Notes under the pieces: model-generated
Database searches by the model: none
What the model was told of the DNA's origin: nothing
What the model saw: only the letters and a program-made list of their open reading frames with translations
Part shown: one piece after another, positions 1-11,400 of the stretch
Numbering within the stretch: position 1 is the stretch's first letter
How the letters are laid out: every line of letters starts with the position of its first letter
Translations under genes and position numbers: made by a program
NCBI GenBank assembly: GCA_902796035.1
Contig: CADBNR010000025.1
Span: 1 to 51,059, forward strand
Direction of reading: 5' to 3'
Source: an uncultured Bacteroidales bacterium
GTDB lineage: Bacteria > Bacteroidota > Bacteroidia > Bacteroidales > Muribaculaceae
DNA length: 51,059 nt

Positions 1-3000
1 GCGGGAATCAGGTGACCGCAGATCACGTTCTCCTTCATACCCTCCAGAGTGTCGGTCTTGGCGTTGATGGCAGCCTCGTTCAGCACCTTGGTGGTCTCCT
101 GGAACGATGCGGCCGACATGAAGCTTCCGGTCTGCAGAGCCGCACGGGTAATACCTTGCAGGATCTGCTCCGAAGTTGCGGGACGTGCGTCGCGCACCAC
201 CATGGTCTTCATGTCGCGGCGCTTCAGCGACGAGTTCTCGTCTCTCAGCTTACGCTGCGTGATGATCTGACCGGCCAGATAGTTGGTGCTGTCGCCGGCA
301 TCCACTATCACCTTCTTGTTCCAGATCGAGTCATTCTCGTCCATGAAGTCACGCTTGTCCACGATCTGCTCCTCCAGGAAGCTGGTGTCGCCGGCATCGA
401 TGATGCGTACCTTGCGCATCATCTGGCGCACTATCACCTCGAAGTGCTTGTCGTTGATCTTCACACCCTGCATACGGTACACGTCCTGCACCTCGTTTAC
501 GATATACTCCTGCACGGCCGTCGGGCCCATGATGTTCAGGATGTCGGTCGGAGTGATGGCACCGTCCGACAGAGGCGTTCCGGCGCGAACGTAATCGTTC
601 TCCTGTACCAGGATCTGCTTCGACAGAGGCACAAGGTACGACTTCTTGTCGCCAAGCTTCGACGTTACGGTGATCTCGCGGTTACCGCGCTTGATCTTGC
701 CGAACGTTACGGAACCGTCAATCTCGGATACCACGGCGGGGTTGGACGGGTTGCGTGCCTCGAACAGCTCGGTGACACGGGGCAGACCGCCCGTGATATC
801 GCCGGCGCTGTTGGACGCGCGCGGTATCTTAACGAATACCTGACCGGGCTTCAGTTCCTCGCCCTCGTTGATCAGCAGGTGGGCGCCCACAGGCAGCGAA
901 TATGTGCGGATCAGTTCGCCCTCCTCGTTATAGAGGCCGGCGGACGGGATGCGCGTACGGTCCTTGGACTCGATGATGATCTTCTCATGCAGGTTGGTCG
1001 ACTCGTCGCTCTCCACGCGGTAGGTAACACCTTCCTCCACGTTTTCGAAGTGAACACGTCCGCCCTCCTCGGCCACGATTACGGCATTGAAGGGGTCCCA
1101 TTCGCAGATCATGGTGCCGGCCTTCACATCCTGGCCGGGCTTGCAGTACAGGCGCGAACCATAGGGGATGTTGGCGTTCAGCAGAACCATGCCGCTCTTG
1201 GGCTCTATGATACGGAGCTCGCCCATACGACCTACAACGATGTCGACGCCGTCGCCATCCTTGATGGTACGGAGCTCGTCTATTTCCAGACGTCCGTCGT
1301 GGCGTGTGGTGATATCCTTTACGGCGGCGACGTTACCGGCGACACCACCGACGTGGAATGTACGCAGTGTCAGCTGAGTACCCGGCTCGCCGATGGACTG
1401 TGCGGCGATCACGCCGACAGCCTCGCCCTTCTGAACCATGCGGTGGTTGGACAGGTTGCGGCCATAGCACTTGGCGCACACGCCCTTCTTCGACTCGCAG
1501 GTCAGCACCGAACGGATCTCGACCGATTCGATGGGCGACTTCTCGATGCGCTCGGCCTTGGCCTCGGTGATCTCCTCGCCGCTCTTTACGATTACCTCGC
1601 CGGTGTAGGGGTCGATCACATCGTGAACCGACACACGGCCCAGGATGCGCTCGCTCAGCGATGCCACTACCTCCTCGTTGTTCTTTATCTCGGTGCATAC
1701 CAGACCGCGGAGCGTGCCGCAGTCCTCCTCGTTGATAATCACGTCGTGGGCCACGTCCACAAGACGACGGGTCAGATATCCGGCGTCGGCGGTCTTCAAG
1801 GCCGTATCGGCAAGACCCTTACGGGCACCGTGCGTGGAGATGAAGTACTCCAGCACCGACAGACCCTCCTTGAAGTTCGCAAGAATAGGGTTCTCGATAA
1901 TCTGGCCCCCTTCGGCACCGGCCTTCTGAGGCTTGGCCATCAGACCACGCATACCCGACAGCTGACGGATCTGGTCCTTCGAACCACGGGCTCCCGAATC
2001 CAGCATCATGTATACTGAGTTGAAGCCCTGCTGGTCCTCCTCCATCTGCTTCATCAGCGTGGAGGCCAGACGGTCGTTCACCTGGGTCCACACGTCGATT
2101 ACCTGGTTGTAACGGTCGTTACCGGTGATGAAACCCATGGCGTAGTTGTTCATGATCTCCTCCACCTGGGCGTGACCCTCGGCCACATACTGCTCCTTCT
2201 CCTTCGGGATGATGACGTCGCCGAGGTTGAAGCTCAGACCTCCGCGGAACGCCATGCGGTAACCCAGGTTCTTGATGTCGTCAAGGAACTGGGCCGAACG
2301 CGTCACACCGCAGGCCTTGATCACCGTACCGATGATCTTGCGCAGCGACTTCTTGGATATGATCTCGTTGACGTATCCTATCTCCTTAGGCACGAACTCG
2401 TTGAAGAGCACGCGGCCTACGGATGTATCTTTCAGCACTTCCACCAGGTTGCCGTTCTCGTCCAGATCCTCCACCTTCACCTTGACGGGAGCGTGCAGTG
2501 TCACCTGGCCTTCGTTGTAGGCGATTCGGGCCTCCTCGGGGCCGTAGAATACGGAGCCTTCGCCCTTGTCGCCCTTACGGATCTTGGTGATGTAGTACAG
2601 ACCGAGCACCATGTCCTGCGAAGGCACGGTGATAGGCGCGCCGTTGGCAGGGTTCAGGATGTTGTGGGCGCCCAGCATCAACAGCTGGGCCTCCAATACG
2701 GCCTCGTTGCTCAGAGGCAGGTGCACGGCCATCTGGTCACCGTCGAAGTCGGCGTTGAACGCGGTACATGCCAGCGGGTGCAGCTGGATGGCCTTACCCT
2801 CGATCATGCGCGGCTGGAACGCCTGGATACCCAGACGGTGAAGTGTCGGGGCACGGTTCAGAAGCACCGGATGGCCCTTCATTACGTGCTCCAGAATATC
2901 CCATACCACAGGCTCCTTGCGGTCAACAATCTTCTTGGCCGACTTAACGGTCTTGACGATGCCGCGCTCTATGAGCTTGCGGATGATGAACGGTTTGTAC

Positions 3001-4184
3001 AGTTCGGCGGCCATCAGCTTGGGGATACCGCACTCGTGCATCTTCAGCTCGGGGCCTACCACAATCACGGAACGTGCCGAATAGTCCACACGCTTACCCA
3101 GCAGGTTCTGACGGAAACGTCCCTGCTTACCCTTAAGCGAGTCGGACAGTGATTTGAGCGGACGGTTCACGTCGCTCTTTACTGCCGACGACTTGCGGCT
3201 GTTGTCCAGCAGCGAGTCCACAGCCTCCTGCAGCAGACGCTTCTCGTTGCGCAGAATCACCTCGGGAGCCTGTATCTCGATGAGTCGTTTCAGACGGTTG
3301 TTACGTATTATGACGCGACGGTACAGGTCGTTGAGGTCGGAGGTGGCGAAGCGGCCGCCATCCAGCGGCACTAAGGGACGCAGTTCCGGGGGAATCACCG
3401 GCACGGCCTTCAGAATCATCCACTCCGGGCGGTTCTTGCCCATGGAGTTCAGGAAAGAGTTCACCACCTGCAGACGCTTCAGGGCCTCGGTCTTACGCTG
3501 CTGCGAGCCGTCCTTGTTGGCCTTGTCGCGCAGCTCGGCGGCCAGGGCGCGCAGGTCAAGACGCTGCAGCAGGTCGTAGATGGCCTCTGCACCCATCTTG
3601 GCCACGAACTTGTTCTCGTCGTCGTCGGGCAGGCTGCCGTTGCCTTCGGGCAGCGACTCCATGATGCGGTTGTATTCCTCCTCGGTGAGCAGGTCGTTGC
3701 GTTCCAGAGCCACCTTCTTGCCCGGTTCGGTCTCCACCTCGACGCCGGCGGGATTGATCACGATGTAACGCTCGTAATAAATCACGTCCTCCAGCTTCTT
3801 CGAGGGCAGACCCAACAGGTATCCTATCTTGTTGGGCAGCGAACGGAAATACCAGATGTGGGCCACGGGCACCACCAGCTCGATGTGGCCCATGCGCTCG
3901 CGACGTACTTTCTTCTCCGTGACCTCCACGCCGCATCGGTCGCACACGATACCCTTGTAACGGATACGCTTGTACTTGCCGCAGTGGCACTCGTAGTCCT
4001 TGACCGGACCGAAGATCTTCTCGCAGAACAGACCGTCGCGCTCCGGCTTGTAGGTACGGTAGTTGATGGTCTCCGGCTTCAGTACCTCGCCGCTCGACTT
4101 CTCCTTGATCTCCTCCGGCGATGCGAGGCCGATGGTGATCTTCGAGAAATTGCTCTTTATCTTATTATCTCTTTTGTATGCCAT
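1..4184 (-). CDS. rpoC: DNA-directed RNA polymerase subunit beta' (3' end cut by window edge)
   Basis: This is the largest catalytic subunit of RNA polymerase; with beta it forms the active-site cleft. The reading frame is open from the ATG at 4184 (N-terminus MAYKRDNK) to the left edge, giving about 1394 codons with the C-terminal tail missing. Visible signatures are the N-terminal zinc ribbon (cysteines in [11 protein letters not shown] and CDRCGVEV, about 3915-4000) and the absolutely conserved Mg-binding loop NADFDGDQM at 2730-2756. The gene lies 21 bases after the rpoB stop, so the two are surely cotranscribed. Near-full length and motif content make the identification certain; only the C-terminal end cannot be described. 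Confidence 0.98.
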   Translation of the reverse strand, partial: MAYKRDNKIKSNFSKITIGLASPEEIKEKSSGEVLKPETINYRTYKPERDGLFCEKIFGPVKDYECHCGKYKRIRYKGIVCDRCGVEVTEKKVRRERMGHIELVVPVAHIWYFRSLPNKIGYLLGLPSKKLEDVIYYERYIVINPAGVEVETEPGKKVALERNDLLTEEEYNRIMESLPEGNGSLPDDDENKFVAKMGAEAIYDLLQRLDLRALAAELRDKANKDGSQQRKTEALKRLQVVNSFLNSMGKNRPEWMILKAVPVIPPELRPLVPLDGGRFATSDLNDLYRRVIIRNNRLKRLIEIQAPEVILRNEKRLLQEAVDSLLDNSRKSSAVKSDVNRPLKSLSDSLKGKQGRFRQNLLGKRVDYSARSVIVVGPELKMHECGIPKLMAAELYKPFIIRKLIERGIVKTVKSAKKIVDRKEPVVWDILEHVMKGHPVLLNRAPTLHRLGIQAFQPRMIEGKAIQLHPLACTAFNADFDGDQMAVHLPLSNEAVLEAQLLMLGAHNILNPANGAPITVPSQDMVLGLYYITKIRKGDKGEGSVFYGPEEARIAYNEGQVTLHAPVKVKVEDLDENGNLVEVLKDTSVGRVLFNEFVPKEIGYVNEIISKKSLRKIIGTVIKACGVTRSAQFLDDIKNLGYRMAFRGGLSFNLGDVIIPKEKEQYVAEGHAQVEEIMNNYAMGFITGNDRYNQVIDVWTQVNDRLASTLMKQMEEDQQGFNSVYMMLDSGARGSKDQIRQLSGMRGLMAKPQKAGAEGGQIIENPILANFKEGLSVLEYFISTHGARKGLADTALKTADAGYLTRRLVDVAHDVIINEEDCGTLRGLVCTEIKNNEEVVASLSERILGRVSVHDVIDPYTGEVIVKSGEEITEAKAERIEKSPIESVEIRSVLTCESKKGVCAKCYGRNLSNHRMVQKGEAVGVIAAQSIGEPGTQLTLRTFHVGGVAGNVAAVKDITTRHDGRLEIDELRTIKDGDGVDIVVGRMGELRIIEPKSGMVLLNANIPYGSRLYCKPGQDVKAGTMICEWDPFNAVIVAEEGGRVHFENVEEGVTYRVESDESTNLHEKIIIESKDRTRIPSAGLYNEEGELIRTYSLPVGAHLLINEGEELKPGQVFVKIPRASNSAGDITGGLPRVTELFEARNPSNPAVVSEIDGSVTFGKIKRGNREITVTSKLGDKKSYLVPLSKQILVQENDYVRAGTPLSDGAITPTDILNIMGPTAVQEYIVNEVQDVYRMQGVKINDKHFEVIVRQMMRKVRIIDAGDTSFLEEQIVDKRDFMDENDSIWNKKVIVDAGDSTNYLAGQIITQRKLRDENSSLKRRDMKTMVVRDARPATSEQILQGITRAALQTGSFMSAASFQETTKVLNEAAINAKTDTLEGMKENVICGHLIP

Positions 4185-4205
4185 AGTTGTAGTGTCCTTT
4201 GATGA

Positions 4206-7200
4206 TTAGTCGAGAGTGATGCTGAGTCCCAGACCCGACAGCTCGTGCAGCAGCACGTTGAGCGATTCGGGGATTCCGGGTTCCGGCATCGCGTCACCTT
4301 TGACGATAGCCTCGTAAGCCTTGCTGCGGCCTACCACGTCGTCCGACTTAATGGTAAGGATCTCCTGCAGTATGTGGGCGGCGCCGAATGCCTCAAGCGC
4401 CCAAACCTCCATCTCTCCGAAACGCTGGCCACCGAACTGGGCCTTACCGCCCAGAGGCTGCTGCGTTATCAGCGAGTACGGACCGATGGAACGTGCGTGC
4501 ATCTTGTCCTCGACCATGTGGCCCAGCTTCAGCATGTAAATCACGCCTACGGTGGCCGGCTGGTCGAAACGGTCGCCTGTGCCGCCGTCGTACAGGTATG
4601 TCTTGCCGTAGCGTGGCAGGCCTGCCTTGTCGGTCCATTCGTTCAGGTCGTCCAGACTTGCTCCGTCGAAGATAGGAGTAGCAAATTTCTCGCCAAGTTC
4701 GCGGCCGGCCCATCCGAGAACGGTCTCGAAAATCTGACCCAGGTTCATACGCGAAGGCACACCCAGCGGGTTCAGCACGATGTCCACAGGAGTTCCGTCG
4801 GCCAGGAAAGGCATATCCTCCTGACGCACCACGCGGCTGACGATACCCTTGTTACCGTGACGTCCTGCCATCTTGTCACCTACGCCGATCTTACGCTTCT
4901 TGGCGATGTACACCTTGGCCATCTGCATGATGCCGGCGGGAAGCTCGTCACCAATGGTGATGTCGAACTTGCGGCGGTGCAGCTCGGCGTCTATCTTCTT
5001 CGACTTGCGCAGATAGTTGGTGATAAGTTTGCTTATCATTCCGTTGATGCGCTCGTCATCGGTCCAGTCGCTCAGGTGGATTGTCTCGTAATCCAGGGAG
5101 TTGAAGTCGATGTTGTCGAATGTGGAGCCCTTAGGCACTATGTCCACGCCGATATAGTCCTGGATACCCATGGACTTCTGGCCCTTCAGCAGTTTCTTCA
5201 GTTTGGAGATCATCAGATCCTTCAGTTTGCTCTGCTTCTCCTCGTATTCCTCCACCAGCATGGGCAACTGAGCGTTGACGCTGTTCTTATTGCCCTTCTT
5301 CTTGGTGGCTTTGCTGAACAGGGAGGTGCCGATCACCACACCCTTCAGCGACGGAGTAGCCTTCAGCGAGACATCCTTCACATCGCCTGCCTTGTCACCG
5401 AAGATGGCGCGCAGCAGCTTCTCCTCAGGCGTCGGGTCGCTCTCGCCCTTGGGCGTGATCTTACCGATCATGATGTCGCCGGGCACTACATAAGCACCGA
5501 CACGGATTATTCCGCGTTCGTCCAAATCCTTGGTGGCATCCTCGCTGACATTCGGGATGTCAGAGGTCAGTTCCTCCATGCCGCGCTTGGTCTCGCGCAC
5601 GTCTATGCTATATTCGTCCACATGCACCGAAGTCAGTATGTCCTCGCGGACCATACGCTCGTTCAGCACGATGGCATCCTCATAGTTGTAACCCTTCCAG
5701 GGCATGAACGCCACCTTCAGGTTGCGGCCCAATGCCAGCTCGCCCTTCTCCGTGGAGTAACCCTCGGTCAGGATGTCGCCTTCCTCAACACGCTGACCCT
5801 TGTTGCAGATGGGACGCAGGTCGATGGTGGTACCCTGGTTGGTGCGACGGAATTTGGGCAGCTTGTATTCCTTGGTTGCGGGCTCGAATTCCACGAACTC
5901 CTCGTCCTCGGTACGGTCATACTTGATGCGGATGCGCTCAGCGTCCACATACTCTATCACACCTTTGCCTTCGGCCGTGATCTGCGTACGCGAGTCGCGT
6001 ATCAGCTGGCCCTCGATGCCGGTTCCCACGATGGGTGCCTCGCTGCGCAGCAACGGCACGGCCTGGCGCATCATGTTCGATCCCATCAGGGCGCGGTTTG
6101 CGTCGTCGTGTTCCAGGAACGGAATCAGCGATGCGGCGATTGATGCTATCTGCAGAGGCGACACATCCATCAGGTCAAGCTCGTTGGGAGCCACAATCGG
6201 GAAGTCGGCCTCCAGACGGGCCTTGACACGGTTGTTGATGAACGTACCGTCGTCGTTCACGGGGGCATTGCCCTGTGCGATTGTCTTGCCCTCCTCTATC
6301 TCGGCGGTCATGTACACGACATCGTCGTTGTTCAGGTCCACCACGCCATTCTCCACCTTGCGGTAAGGAGTCTCGATGAATCCGAGGTTGTTGATCTTGG
6401 CGTATACGCAGAGGCTTGAGATCAGACCGATGTTAGGACCTTCAGGGGTCTCGATGGGGCAGAGACGTCCGTAATGGGTATAGTGCACGTCTCGCACCTC
6501 GAAGCCTGCGCGCTCGCGGCTCAGACCGCCGGGGCCGAGGGCCGACATACGGCGCTTGTGCGTGATCTCGGCCAGGGGATTGGTCTGGTCCATGAACTGC
6601 GACAGCGCGTTGGTGCCGAAGAATGTGTTGATCACTGCCGAGATGGTCTTGGCGTTGATCAGGTCGATGGGCTTGAACACCTCGTTGTCGCGGACGTTCA
6701 TCTTCTCGCGGATGGAACGGGCTATACGGGCCAGACCCACGCCGAACTGATTGTAAAGCTGTTCGCCAACGGTACGCACGCGACGGTTGCTCAGGTGGTC
6801 GATATCGTCCACATCGCTCTTGGCGTTGATCAGTTCAATCAGATACTTGATGATGGCGATGATGTCCTCGCGCGTCAGAACCTTCACCTCCATCGGAGTG
6901 TCGAGACCCAGTTTCTTGTTGATTCGGTAGCGGCCTACCTCGCCCAGGTCATAACGCTTCTCGGAGAAGAAGAGGCTCTGAATCACCTCGCGCGCCGATG
7001 CGGGATCCGGTGGATCGGCGTTGCGCAACTGTCGGTAGATGTACGTTACCGCCTCTTGCTCGGAGTTCGACATGTCGCGCTGCAGTGTGTTGAATATTAT
7101 GCTGTAGTCAACGGCAGCCACACCCTCCTTCTCCAGAAGGATGGTCTTGACGCCGCTGTTCAGGATCATTTCGATGTTGTCTTCGGAAATTTCGCTTCCA

Positions 7201-8021
7201 CGCTCCACGATCAGTGTGTTGCGCTCCATGCTCGTTACCTCGCCGGTGTCGGGATCCACGAAATCCTCGTGCATGCTCTCCATCACGCGGCCGGCCAGAC
7301 GACGGCCTATCACCTTCTTGAGGTTGCTTTCCGTCACTTTTATTTCTTCGGCCAGGTCGAATATCTCCACAATCTCCTTATCCGTCTCGAAACCGATGGC
7401 GCGGAGCAGAGTGGTGACGGGAAGTTTCTTCTTACGGTCGATATAGGCGTACATCACGTTGTTGATGTCCGTGGCGAACTCTATCCAGGAGCCACGGAAC
7501 GGGATGATACGGGCCGAATACAGCTTTGTGCCGTTGGCATGCATACTGTTACCGAAAAATACGCCCGGCGAGCGGTGCAGCTGCGATACGACAACGCGTT
7601 CAGCGCCGTTGATCACGAATGTACCCTGCTCCGTCATGTACGGAATGGTGCCGAGGTACACATCCTGGATCGTGGTATCGAAATCCACGTGGTCAGGGTC
7701 GGTGCACGACAGCTTCAGCTTCGCCTTCAAGGGCACGCTGTAGGTCAGACCCCGTTTCAGACATTCGTCGATGGTGTAACGCGGAGGATCAATGTAATAG
7801 TCGAGGAATTCCAGCACAAAATTGTTGCGCGTGTCCGTGATGGGGAAATTCTCTGCGAATACCTTATACAATCCCTGATTCTTGCGCTCTTCCGGAGGAG
7901 TGTCCAGCTGCAGGAAGTCGCGAAACGACTTCAGCTGTATCTCAAGGAAATCCGGAAACGGCAGCGGATTTTTAATCGACGCGAAGTTTACTCGCGGTTT
8001 TTCGGTTAAATTTACTGACAT
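4206..8021 (-). CDS. rpoB: DNA-directed RNA polymerase subunit beta
   Basis: The 1271-residue beta subunit of RNA polymerase. The rifampicin pocket is intact ([16 protein letters not shown] and [17 protein letters not shown], around residues 475-515), with the Asp, His and Ser residues of the sensitive form. The catalytic-region motif [12 protein letters not shown] is also present. The start at [11 protein letters not shown] is the only reasonable one. It follows rplL after a 287-base gap that contains three hairpins, and precedes rpoC by 21 bases. The length is typical for Bacteroidota, slightly shorter than in Enterobacteria because of lineage-specific insert differences. Confidence 0.98.
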   Translation of the reverse strand: MSVNLTEKPRVNFASIKNPLPFPDFLEIQLKSFRDFLQLDTPPEERKNQGLYKVFAENFPITDTRNNFVLEFLDYYIDPPRYTIDECLKRGLTYSVPLKAKLKLSCTDPDHVDFDTTIQDVYLGTIPYMTEQGTFVINGAERVVVSQLHRSPGVFFGNSMHANGTKLYSARIIPFRGSWIEFATDINNVMYAYIDRKKKLPVTTLLRAIGFETDKEIVEIFDLAEEIKVTESNLKKVIGRRLAGRVMESMHEDFVDPDTGEVTSMERNTLIVERGSEISEDNIEMILNSGVKTILLEKEGVAAVDYSIIFNTLQRDMSNSEQEAVTYIYRQLRNADPPDPASAREVIQSLFFSEKRYDLGEVGRYRINKKLGLDTPMEVKVLTREDIIAIIKYLIELINAKSDVDDIDHLSNRRVRTVGEQLYNQFGVGLARIARSIREKMNVRDNEVFKPIDLINAKTISAVINTFFGTNALSQFMDQTNPLAEITHKRRMSALGPGGLSRERAGFEVRDVHYTHYGRLCPIETPEGPNIGLISSLCVYAKINNLGFIETPYRKVENGVVDLNNDDVVYMTAEIEEGKTIAQGNAPVNDDGTFINNRVKARLEADFPIVAPNELDLMDVSPLQIASIAASLIPFLEHDDANRALMGSNMMRQAVPLLRSEAPIVGTGIEGQLIRDSRTQITAEGKGVIEYVDAERIRIKYDRTEDEEFVEFEPATKEYKLPKFRRTNQGTTIDLRPICNKGQRVEEGDILTEGYSTEKGELALGRNLKVAFMPWKGYNYEDAIVLNERMVREDILTSVHVDEYSIDVRETKRGMEELTSDIPNVSEDATKDLDERGIIRVGAYVVPGDIMIGKITPKGESDPTPEEKLLRAIFGDKAGDVKDVSLKATPSLKGVVIGTSLFSKATKKKGNKNSVNAQLPMLVEEYEEKQSKLKDLMISKLKKLLKGQKSMGIQDYIGVDIVPKGSTFDNIDFNSLDYETIHLSDWTDDERINGMISKLITNYLRKSKKIDAELHRRKFDITIGDELPAGIMQMAKVYIAKKRKIGVGDKMAGRHGNKGIVSRVVRQEDMPFLADGTPVDIVLNPLGVPSRMNLGQIFETVLGWAGRELGEKFATPIFDGASLDDLNEWTDKAGLPRYGKTYLYDGGTGDRFDQPATVGVIYMLKLGHMVEDKMHARSIGPYSLITQQPLGGKAQFGGQRFGEMEVWALEAFGAAHILQEILTIKSDDVVGRSKAYEAIVKGDAMPEPGIPESLNVLLHELSGLGLSITLD

Positions 8022-8175
8022 TGGTTGGGATTTAGTTCTTTATTGCCGGCGGCGGCGAAGGAATTTCTATCTATGTTTTCAAAAACTGCAAAAGCTTCTT
8101 ATGCCACGGGCTGAATTATCGGAGAAAGGAATATGATTGAGAGAGGCTTATGAATCTTGATTCGAGAGGCGTAGC

Positions 8176-8290
8176 CGTGCCGAATTCACAGGGGTCAATT
8201 CGCACGTAATCATCGACGTCCTGGGGGCATCGATGATAGATTATAATAGGTTAAGAACGCAAACATAATGTGGAGCGTTCTTAACCTATT
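8176..8290 (-). promoter_or_regulatory. Hairpin cluster in the rplL-rpoB intergenic region
   Basis: The 287-base gap between rplL and rpoB (8022-8308) contains no gene. It carries three inverted repeats: a perfect 16-bp stem (8245-8260 with 8275-8290, 14-base loop), an 8-bp stem (8209-8216 with 8230-8237), and an imperfect stem (8176-8186 with 8197-8206, one bulged base). The strongest stem lies 18 bases after the rplL stop and is not followed by a run of U in the minus-strand transcript, so it is not a textbook intrinsic terminator. In E. coli the same junction holds an attenuator and an RNase III processing site that lower rpoBC expression relative to ribosomal proteins. The same role here is inference. 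Confidence 0.7.
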
Positions 8291-8308
8291 TAGTGTCGGA
8301 TTTGGATC

Positions 8309-8683
8309 TTACTTGAGTTCAACCTCAGCGCCAGCCTCCTCAAGCTGCTTCTTCAGGCCCTCTGCCTCAGCCTTGGGCAGGCCTTCCTTGATGGTGTTGG
8401 GAGCACCGTCAACCAGTTCCTTAGCCTCTTTCAGGCCCAGGCCGGTCAGCTCCTTAACCAGCTTCACAACAGCCAGTTTGCTTGCGCCGGCTGCTTTCAG
8501 AACTACGTCGAAGTTGGTCTTCTCCTCAGCGGCTGCGCCTGCTGCGGCGGGACCTGCTGCTACTGCTACAGCTGCAGCTGCCGGCTCGATGCCGTACTCG
8601 TTCTTCAGTATCTCAGCCAGTTCGTTCACTTCCTTTACGGTGAGGTTTACAAGCTGCTCTGCAAATGCTTTCAAATCTGCCAT
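8309..8683 (-). CDS. rplL: 50S ribosomal protein L7/L12
   Basis: The 124-residue stalk protein, which recruits translational GTPases to the ribosome. The N-terminal dimerisation domain ([19 protein letters not shown]) is followed by an Ala/Gly-rich hinge (about residues 35-52) and the conserved C-terminal domain with [20 protein letters not shown] and [12 protein letters not shown]. It lies 35 bases downstream of rplJ, whose product binds it in the L10(L12)n complex. It ends the ribosomal-protein part of the operon before the hairpin-rich gap to rpoB. Confidence 0.98.
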   Translation of the reverse strand: MADLKAFAEQLVNLTVKEVNELAEILKNEYGIEPAAAAVAVAAGPAAAGAAAEEKTNFDVVLKAAGASKLAVVKLVKELTGLGLKEAKELVDGAPNTIKEGLPKAEAEGLKKQLEEAGAEVELK

Positions 8684-8718
8684 TTTCGTATCTTTTTTTA
8701 ATTTTTTACTATGTTGGT

Positions 8719-9243
8719 TTATGCTTCTTTCTTGGAGAGTGTCTCGAGCACGCCGTGCAACAGATTGCCTCCGCTCTGCAGGGCGCTGATCACGTTCTTA
8801 GCAGGCGACTGCAGCAGTGCCACAACATCTGCGATAAGTTCGTTCTTGCTCTTGATATTGGAAAGGGTCTCCAAGTTCTCCTCGCCAACATAAACTGTTT
8901 CCTCCACATAGGCGCCCTTCAGCAACGGAAGGGTCTCCTTCTTGTCACGGAACTTCTTGATGAGCTTTGCAGGCGCGTTGCCTGTGTTGCTCAGCAGAAG
9001 AGTCGTCTCACCGTGGAGAAGATCGTACAACTCCGAATAGTCGGTCTCGCTTGCCTCCAGAGCCTTCTTCAGCAGCGTGTTCTTCACACACAGCATCTTT
9101 ACCTCGGCTCCGAAGCATGCGCGGCGCAGTGCGCTTGTCTTCTCGGCGTTCAGACCCTGGGTCTGCACCAAGTATACGCAGCTGTACTGTGCCAGCTCGC
9201 CGCCTATGCTCTCTATGATCTTAGCTTTATCTTCCTTTTTCAT
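8719..9243 (-). CDS. rplJ: 50S ribosomal protein L10
   Basis: The 174-residue base of the ribosomal stalk, which anchors L7/L12 dimers to 23S rRNA. The N-terminus [20 protein letters not shown] and the long C-terminal helix that binds L12 are typical of the family. It follows rplA after only 19 bases. That leaves no room for the long autoregulatory L10 leader that some other bacteria carry at this position, so any L10 feedback must act elsewhere or through coupling. Start ATG is at 9243. Confidence 0.97.
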   Translation of the reverse strand: MKKEDKAKIIESIGGELAQYSCVYLVQTQGLNAEKTSALRRACFGAEVKMLCVKNTLLKKALEASETDYSELYDLLHGETTLLLSNTGNAPAKLIKKFRDKKETLPLLKGAYVEETVYVGEENLETLSNIKSKNELIADVVALLQSPAKNVISALQSGGNLLHGVLETLSKKEA

Positions 9244-9262
9244 CGATTTTCAGTTTTAAAAA

Positions 9263-9958
9263 TTACTCCGCAACCGACTTCGGCTCGACCTTGATGCCCG
9301 GGCCCATCGTGCTTGAAAGATAAATGCTCTTGATATATGTGCCTTTCGAAGTGGCCGGTTTCAACTTAATGAGTGTGTTGATGAACTCCTTGGCGTTGTC
9401 GCGCATAGCCTCGGCCGAGAACGAAGTCTTGCCGATGCTGGCGTGAACGATTCCGGTCTTGTCCACCTTGAAGTCAATCTTACCCTGCTTAACCTCCTTG
9501 ACGGCCTTTGCGACATCCATGGTCACTGTACCGCTCTTGGGGTTAGGCATCAGTCCGCGCGGACCAAGGATACGGCCCAAGGGACCGAGCTTGCCCATCA
9601 CGGAGGGCTGGGTGATGATTACGTCAACGTCCGTCCAACCGTCCTTGATTTTCTGGATGTACTCGTCCAGACCTACGTAGTCGGCACCTGCTTCTTTGGC
9701 AGCTGCCTCTGCGTCGGGTCCGCACATTACCAGCACGCGTACCTCCTTACCGGTTCCGTGAGGCAGTGACACAACGCCACGTACCATCTGGTCGGCCTTA
9801 CGGGGGTCTACGCCAAGACGTACATCTATGTCAAACGACGCGTCGAACTTCTCGAACGCTGTCTCCTTCACCTTCTCTGCTGCCTCCGCAAGGTTGTACG
9901 ACTTCCCGGGCTCAATCTTCGATAAAGCTAACTTCTGATTTTTTGTCAGTTTTCCCAT
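9263..9958 (-). CDS. rplA: 50S ribosomal protein L1
   Basis: A 231-residue protein of the mobile L1 stalk, which takes part in release of the E-site tRNA. Family signatures include [17 protein letters not shown], the region around [15 protein letters not shown] and the C-terminal [10 protein letters not shown]. It starts 12 bases after the rplK stop, the usual L11-L1 pairing. In other bacteria L1 represses translation of the rplKA message, but no clear L1 target structure could be picked out by eye here. Confidence 0.98.
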   Translation of the reverse strand: MGKLTKNQKLALSKIEPGKSYNLAEAAEKVKETAFEKFDASFDIDVRLGVDPRKADQMVRGVVSLPHGTGKEVRVLVMCGPDAEAAAKEAGADYVGLDEYIQKIKDGWTDVDVIITQPSVMGKLGPLGRILGPRGLMPNPKSGTVTMDVAKAVKEVKQGKIDFKVDKTGIVHASIGKTSFSAEAMRDNAKEFINTLIKLKPATSKGTYIKSIYLSSTMGPGIKVEPKSVAE

Positions 9959-9970
9959 TGTCTTTGAAGA

Positions 9971-10414
9971 TTAATTGTTTTCGGGAAATGCTCCCTTTAC
10001 GGTTATACCCATGCTGCGGGCTGTTCCCGCTACCATGCGCATGGCAGACTCAATGGTGAAACAGTTCAAATCCGGCATCTTGTCTGTTGCAATTGCCTTG
10101 ACCTGTTCCCATGTGATTTCGGCTACTTTGTTACGGTTCGGCTGTGCCGAGCCGCTCTTCAGCTTTGCCGTCTCCTTCAGCTGTACTGCCACAGGAGGCG
10201 TCTTCACTACAAAGTCGAAGCTCTTGTCCGAATAGTACGTTATTACTACCGGCAAAACCTTCCCGGCCTTGTCCTGGGTACGGGCATTGAATTGCTTGCA
10301 AAATTCCATGATGTTGATACCCTTCGAACCCAGTGCAGGTCCGACTGGCGGTGACGGATTTGCTGCGCCACCCTTGATCTGCAATTTGATCTGTCCAGCA
10401 ATTTCTTTTGCCAT
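9971..10414 (-). CDS. rplK: 50S ribosomal protein L11
   Basis: A 147-residue protein of the GTPase-associated centre of the large subunit, which binds 23S rRNA near the thiostrepton site. The proline-rich N-terminal segment ([20 protein letters not shown]) and the C-terminal [17 protein letters not shown] are diagnostic. It sits 69 bases downstream of nusG and 12 bases upstream of rplA. Confidence 0.98.
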   Translation of the reverse strand: MAKEIAGQIKLQIKGGAANPSPPVGPALGSKGINIMEFCKQFNARTQDKAGKVLPVVITYYSDKSFDFVVKTPPVAVQLKETAKLKSGSAQPNRNKVAEITWEQVKAIATDKMPDLNCFTIESAMRMVAGTARSMGITVKGAFPENN

Positions 10415-10483
10415 TGTCCTATCTGTTATTTGTAGTTTGTGTGGTTTCTATGCGACGAAACGCCGCGTAACATCAACGCTGCG

Positions 10484-11038
10484 TCACACCTTCTCCACTT
10501 GGGATATTTCCAACACCAGGTCATTGCCTCGGCCAAATATCTTGACCTCGACCTTGACACGGCTCCTCTCGCGGTCAATTTCCTTGATTGTGCCTGTAAA
10601 GCCGCTGAACGGTCCGTAGTTCACTTTCACCGTCTCGCCCTCCAGATAGTTGTCGATCATATCCACAACCGGGGCGCTTGTCTCCTCCTGACGGCCGAGC
10701 ATGCGCTTCACCTCGTCGGGCGTCAACGGTACCGGATCGCTTGTCTTGCTCCGTCCACGCAGAAAATCAATGACGTTCGTAGTGTTGCGCAATTCATAGA
10801 TAACCTCTCCCGTGAGGGCGGCTTCCACGAATACATAACCGGAGTACAGATTGTGCTCCCTCAACACCTTCTTGCCACTGGGAGTCGTAGTGTACTTCTT
10901 CTCTGTCGGAATCAGCACCTGCGACACATGTTTGCCAAGGTCTGTATTCTTGATTGACGCATCAAGAATCTCCTTGACTTTAGCCTCTTTCCCCGAAATG
11001 GCACGCAATACATACCATCTCTTCTTGACCTCAGCCAT
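10484..11038 (-). CDS. nusG: Transcription termination/antitermination factor NusG
   Basis: A 184-residue elongation factor that binds RNA polymerase at the clamp and contacts Rho or the ribosome. The N-terminal NGN domain begins at KRWYVLRAISGKEAKVKE. A C-terminal KOW domain is visible in VNYGPFSGFTGTIKEIDRE. The secE-nusG order, 25 bases apart, is conserved across bacteria. Downstream come rplK and rplA. Confidence 0.98.
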   Translation of the reverse strand: MAEVKKRWYVLRAISGKEAKVKEILDASIKNTDLGKHVSQVLIPTEKKYTTTPSGKKVLREHNLYSGYVFVEAALTGEVIYELRNTTNVIDFLRGRSKTSDPVPLTPDEVKRMLGRQEETSAPVVDMIDNYLEGETVKVNYGPFSGFTGTIKEIDRERSRVKVEVKIFGRGNDLVLEISQVEKV

Positions 11039-11063
11039 TGATCTCTTCGCTTTACTTGCTTTG

Positions 11064-11255
11064 TTAGAAATTGATGCTGTAGATTAACTCCATCAGCAAT
11101 GAGAACACCTTGTCAACCGCCCAGATAAAAACTGCCAGTATGATGGAAGCTATCAGCACCAGCACCGAGCTGTTGATAACCTGTTTCTGCGTTGGCCACG
11201 AAACCTTATAAACAAGTTCGTTATAAGATTCCTTGATATCCTTTATTAATTTCAT
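11064..11255 (-). CDS. secE: Preprotein translocase subunit SecE
   Basis: A 63-residue single-span subunit of the SecYEG channel. It consists of a short amphipathic helix (MKLIKDIKESYNELVYKVSW, then PTQ) and one membrane span (about residues 29-50, VLVLIASIILAVFIWAV). I placed the start at the ATG at 11255. The frame stays open further upstream, but that extension would run through the tRNA-Trp gene at 11272-11344 and is not plausible. It lies 16 bases from the tRNA and 25 bases from nusG. The short one-span form is the usual type outside gammaproteobacteria. Confidence 0.95.
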   Translation of the reverse strand: MKLIKDIKESYNELVYKVSWPTQKQVINSSVLVLIASIILAVFIWAVDKVFSLLMELIYSINF

Positions 11256-11271
11256 CTTCGTATATAATAAG

Positions 11272-11344
11272 CACGGGAAGAAAGACTCGAACTCTCGACC
11301 CTTGGTTTTGGAGACCAATGCTCTACCAACTGAGCTATTCCCGT
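11272..11344 (-). tRNA. trpT: tRNA-Trp (CCA anticodon)
   Basis: A 73-nt cloverleaf. The acceptor stem ACGGGAA/TTCCCGT is fully paired. The D stem is GCTC/GAGC, the anticodon stem TTGGT/ACCAA holds loop CTCCAAA (anticodon CCA), and the T loop is TTCGAGT. The discriminator is G and the 3' CCA is not encoded. It is embedded between tuf and secE in the same orientation, so it is probably processed from the long transcript. Confidence 0.96.
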
Positions 11345-11350
11345 GAATAT

Positions 11351-11376
11351 GGGGCCTTCCTGTCGGGGAAGGCCCC
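11351..11376 (-). other. Perfect 10-bp hairpin between tuf and tRNA-Trp
   Basis: The arms 11351-11360 and 11367-11376 (GGGGCCTTCC and its complement) are perfectly paired around a 6-base loop, 25 bases after the tuf stop and 7 bases before the tRNA-Trp 5' end. In the minus-strand transcript no U tract follows, so it may protect the tuf 3' end or mark a processing point rather than terminate fully. The weak T run is on the other side, in the plus direction. Confidence 0.6.
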
Positions 11377-11400
11377 CTTTATGTGTCAGCTATGCTGTGA

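Noticed and set aside
12-2018. Long plus-strand open frame of 668 codons
   Set aside because: It lies wholly antisense to rpoC, which has all expected motifs; the frame is a by-product of high-GC codon use.
4245-6143. 632-codon plus-strand frame
   Set aside because: Antisense shadow of rpoB with no protein-like motifs.
11256-11318. N-terminal extension of secE
   Set aside because: It would be translated through the tRNA-Trp gene; the ATG at 11255 gives the normal SecE length.
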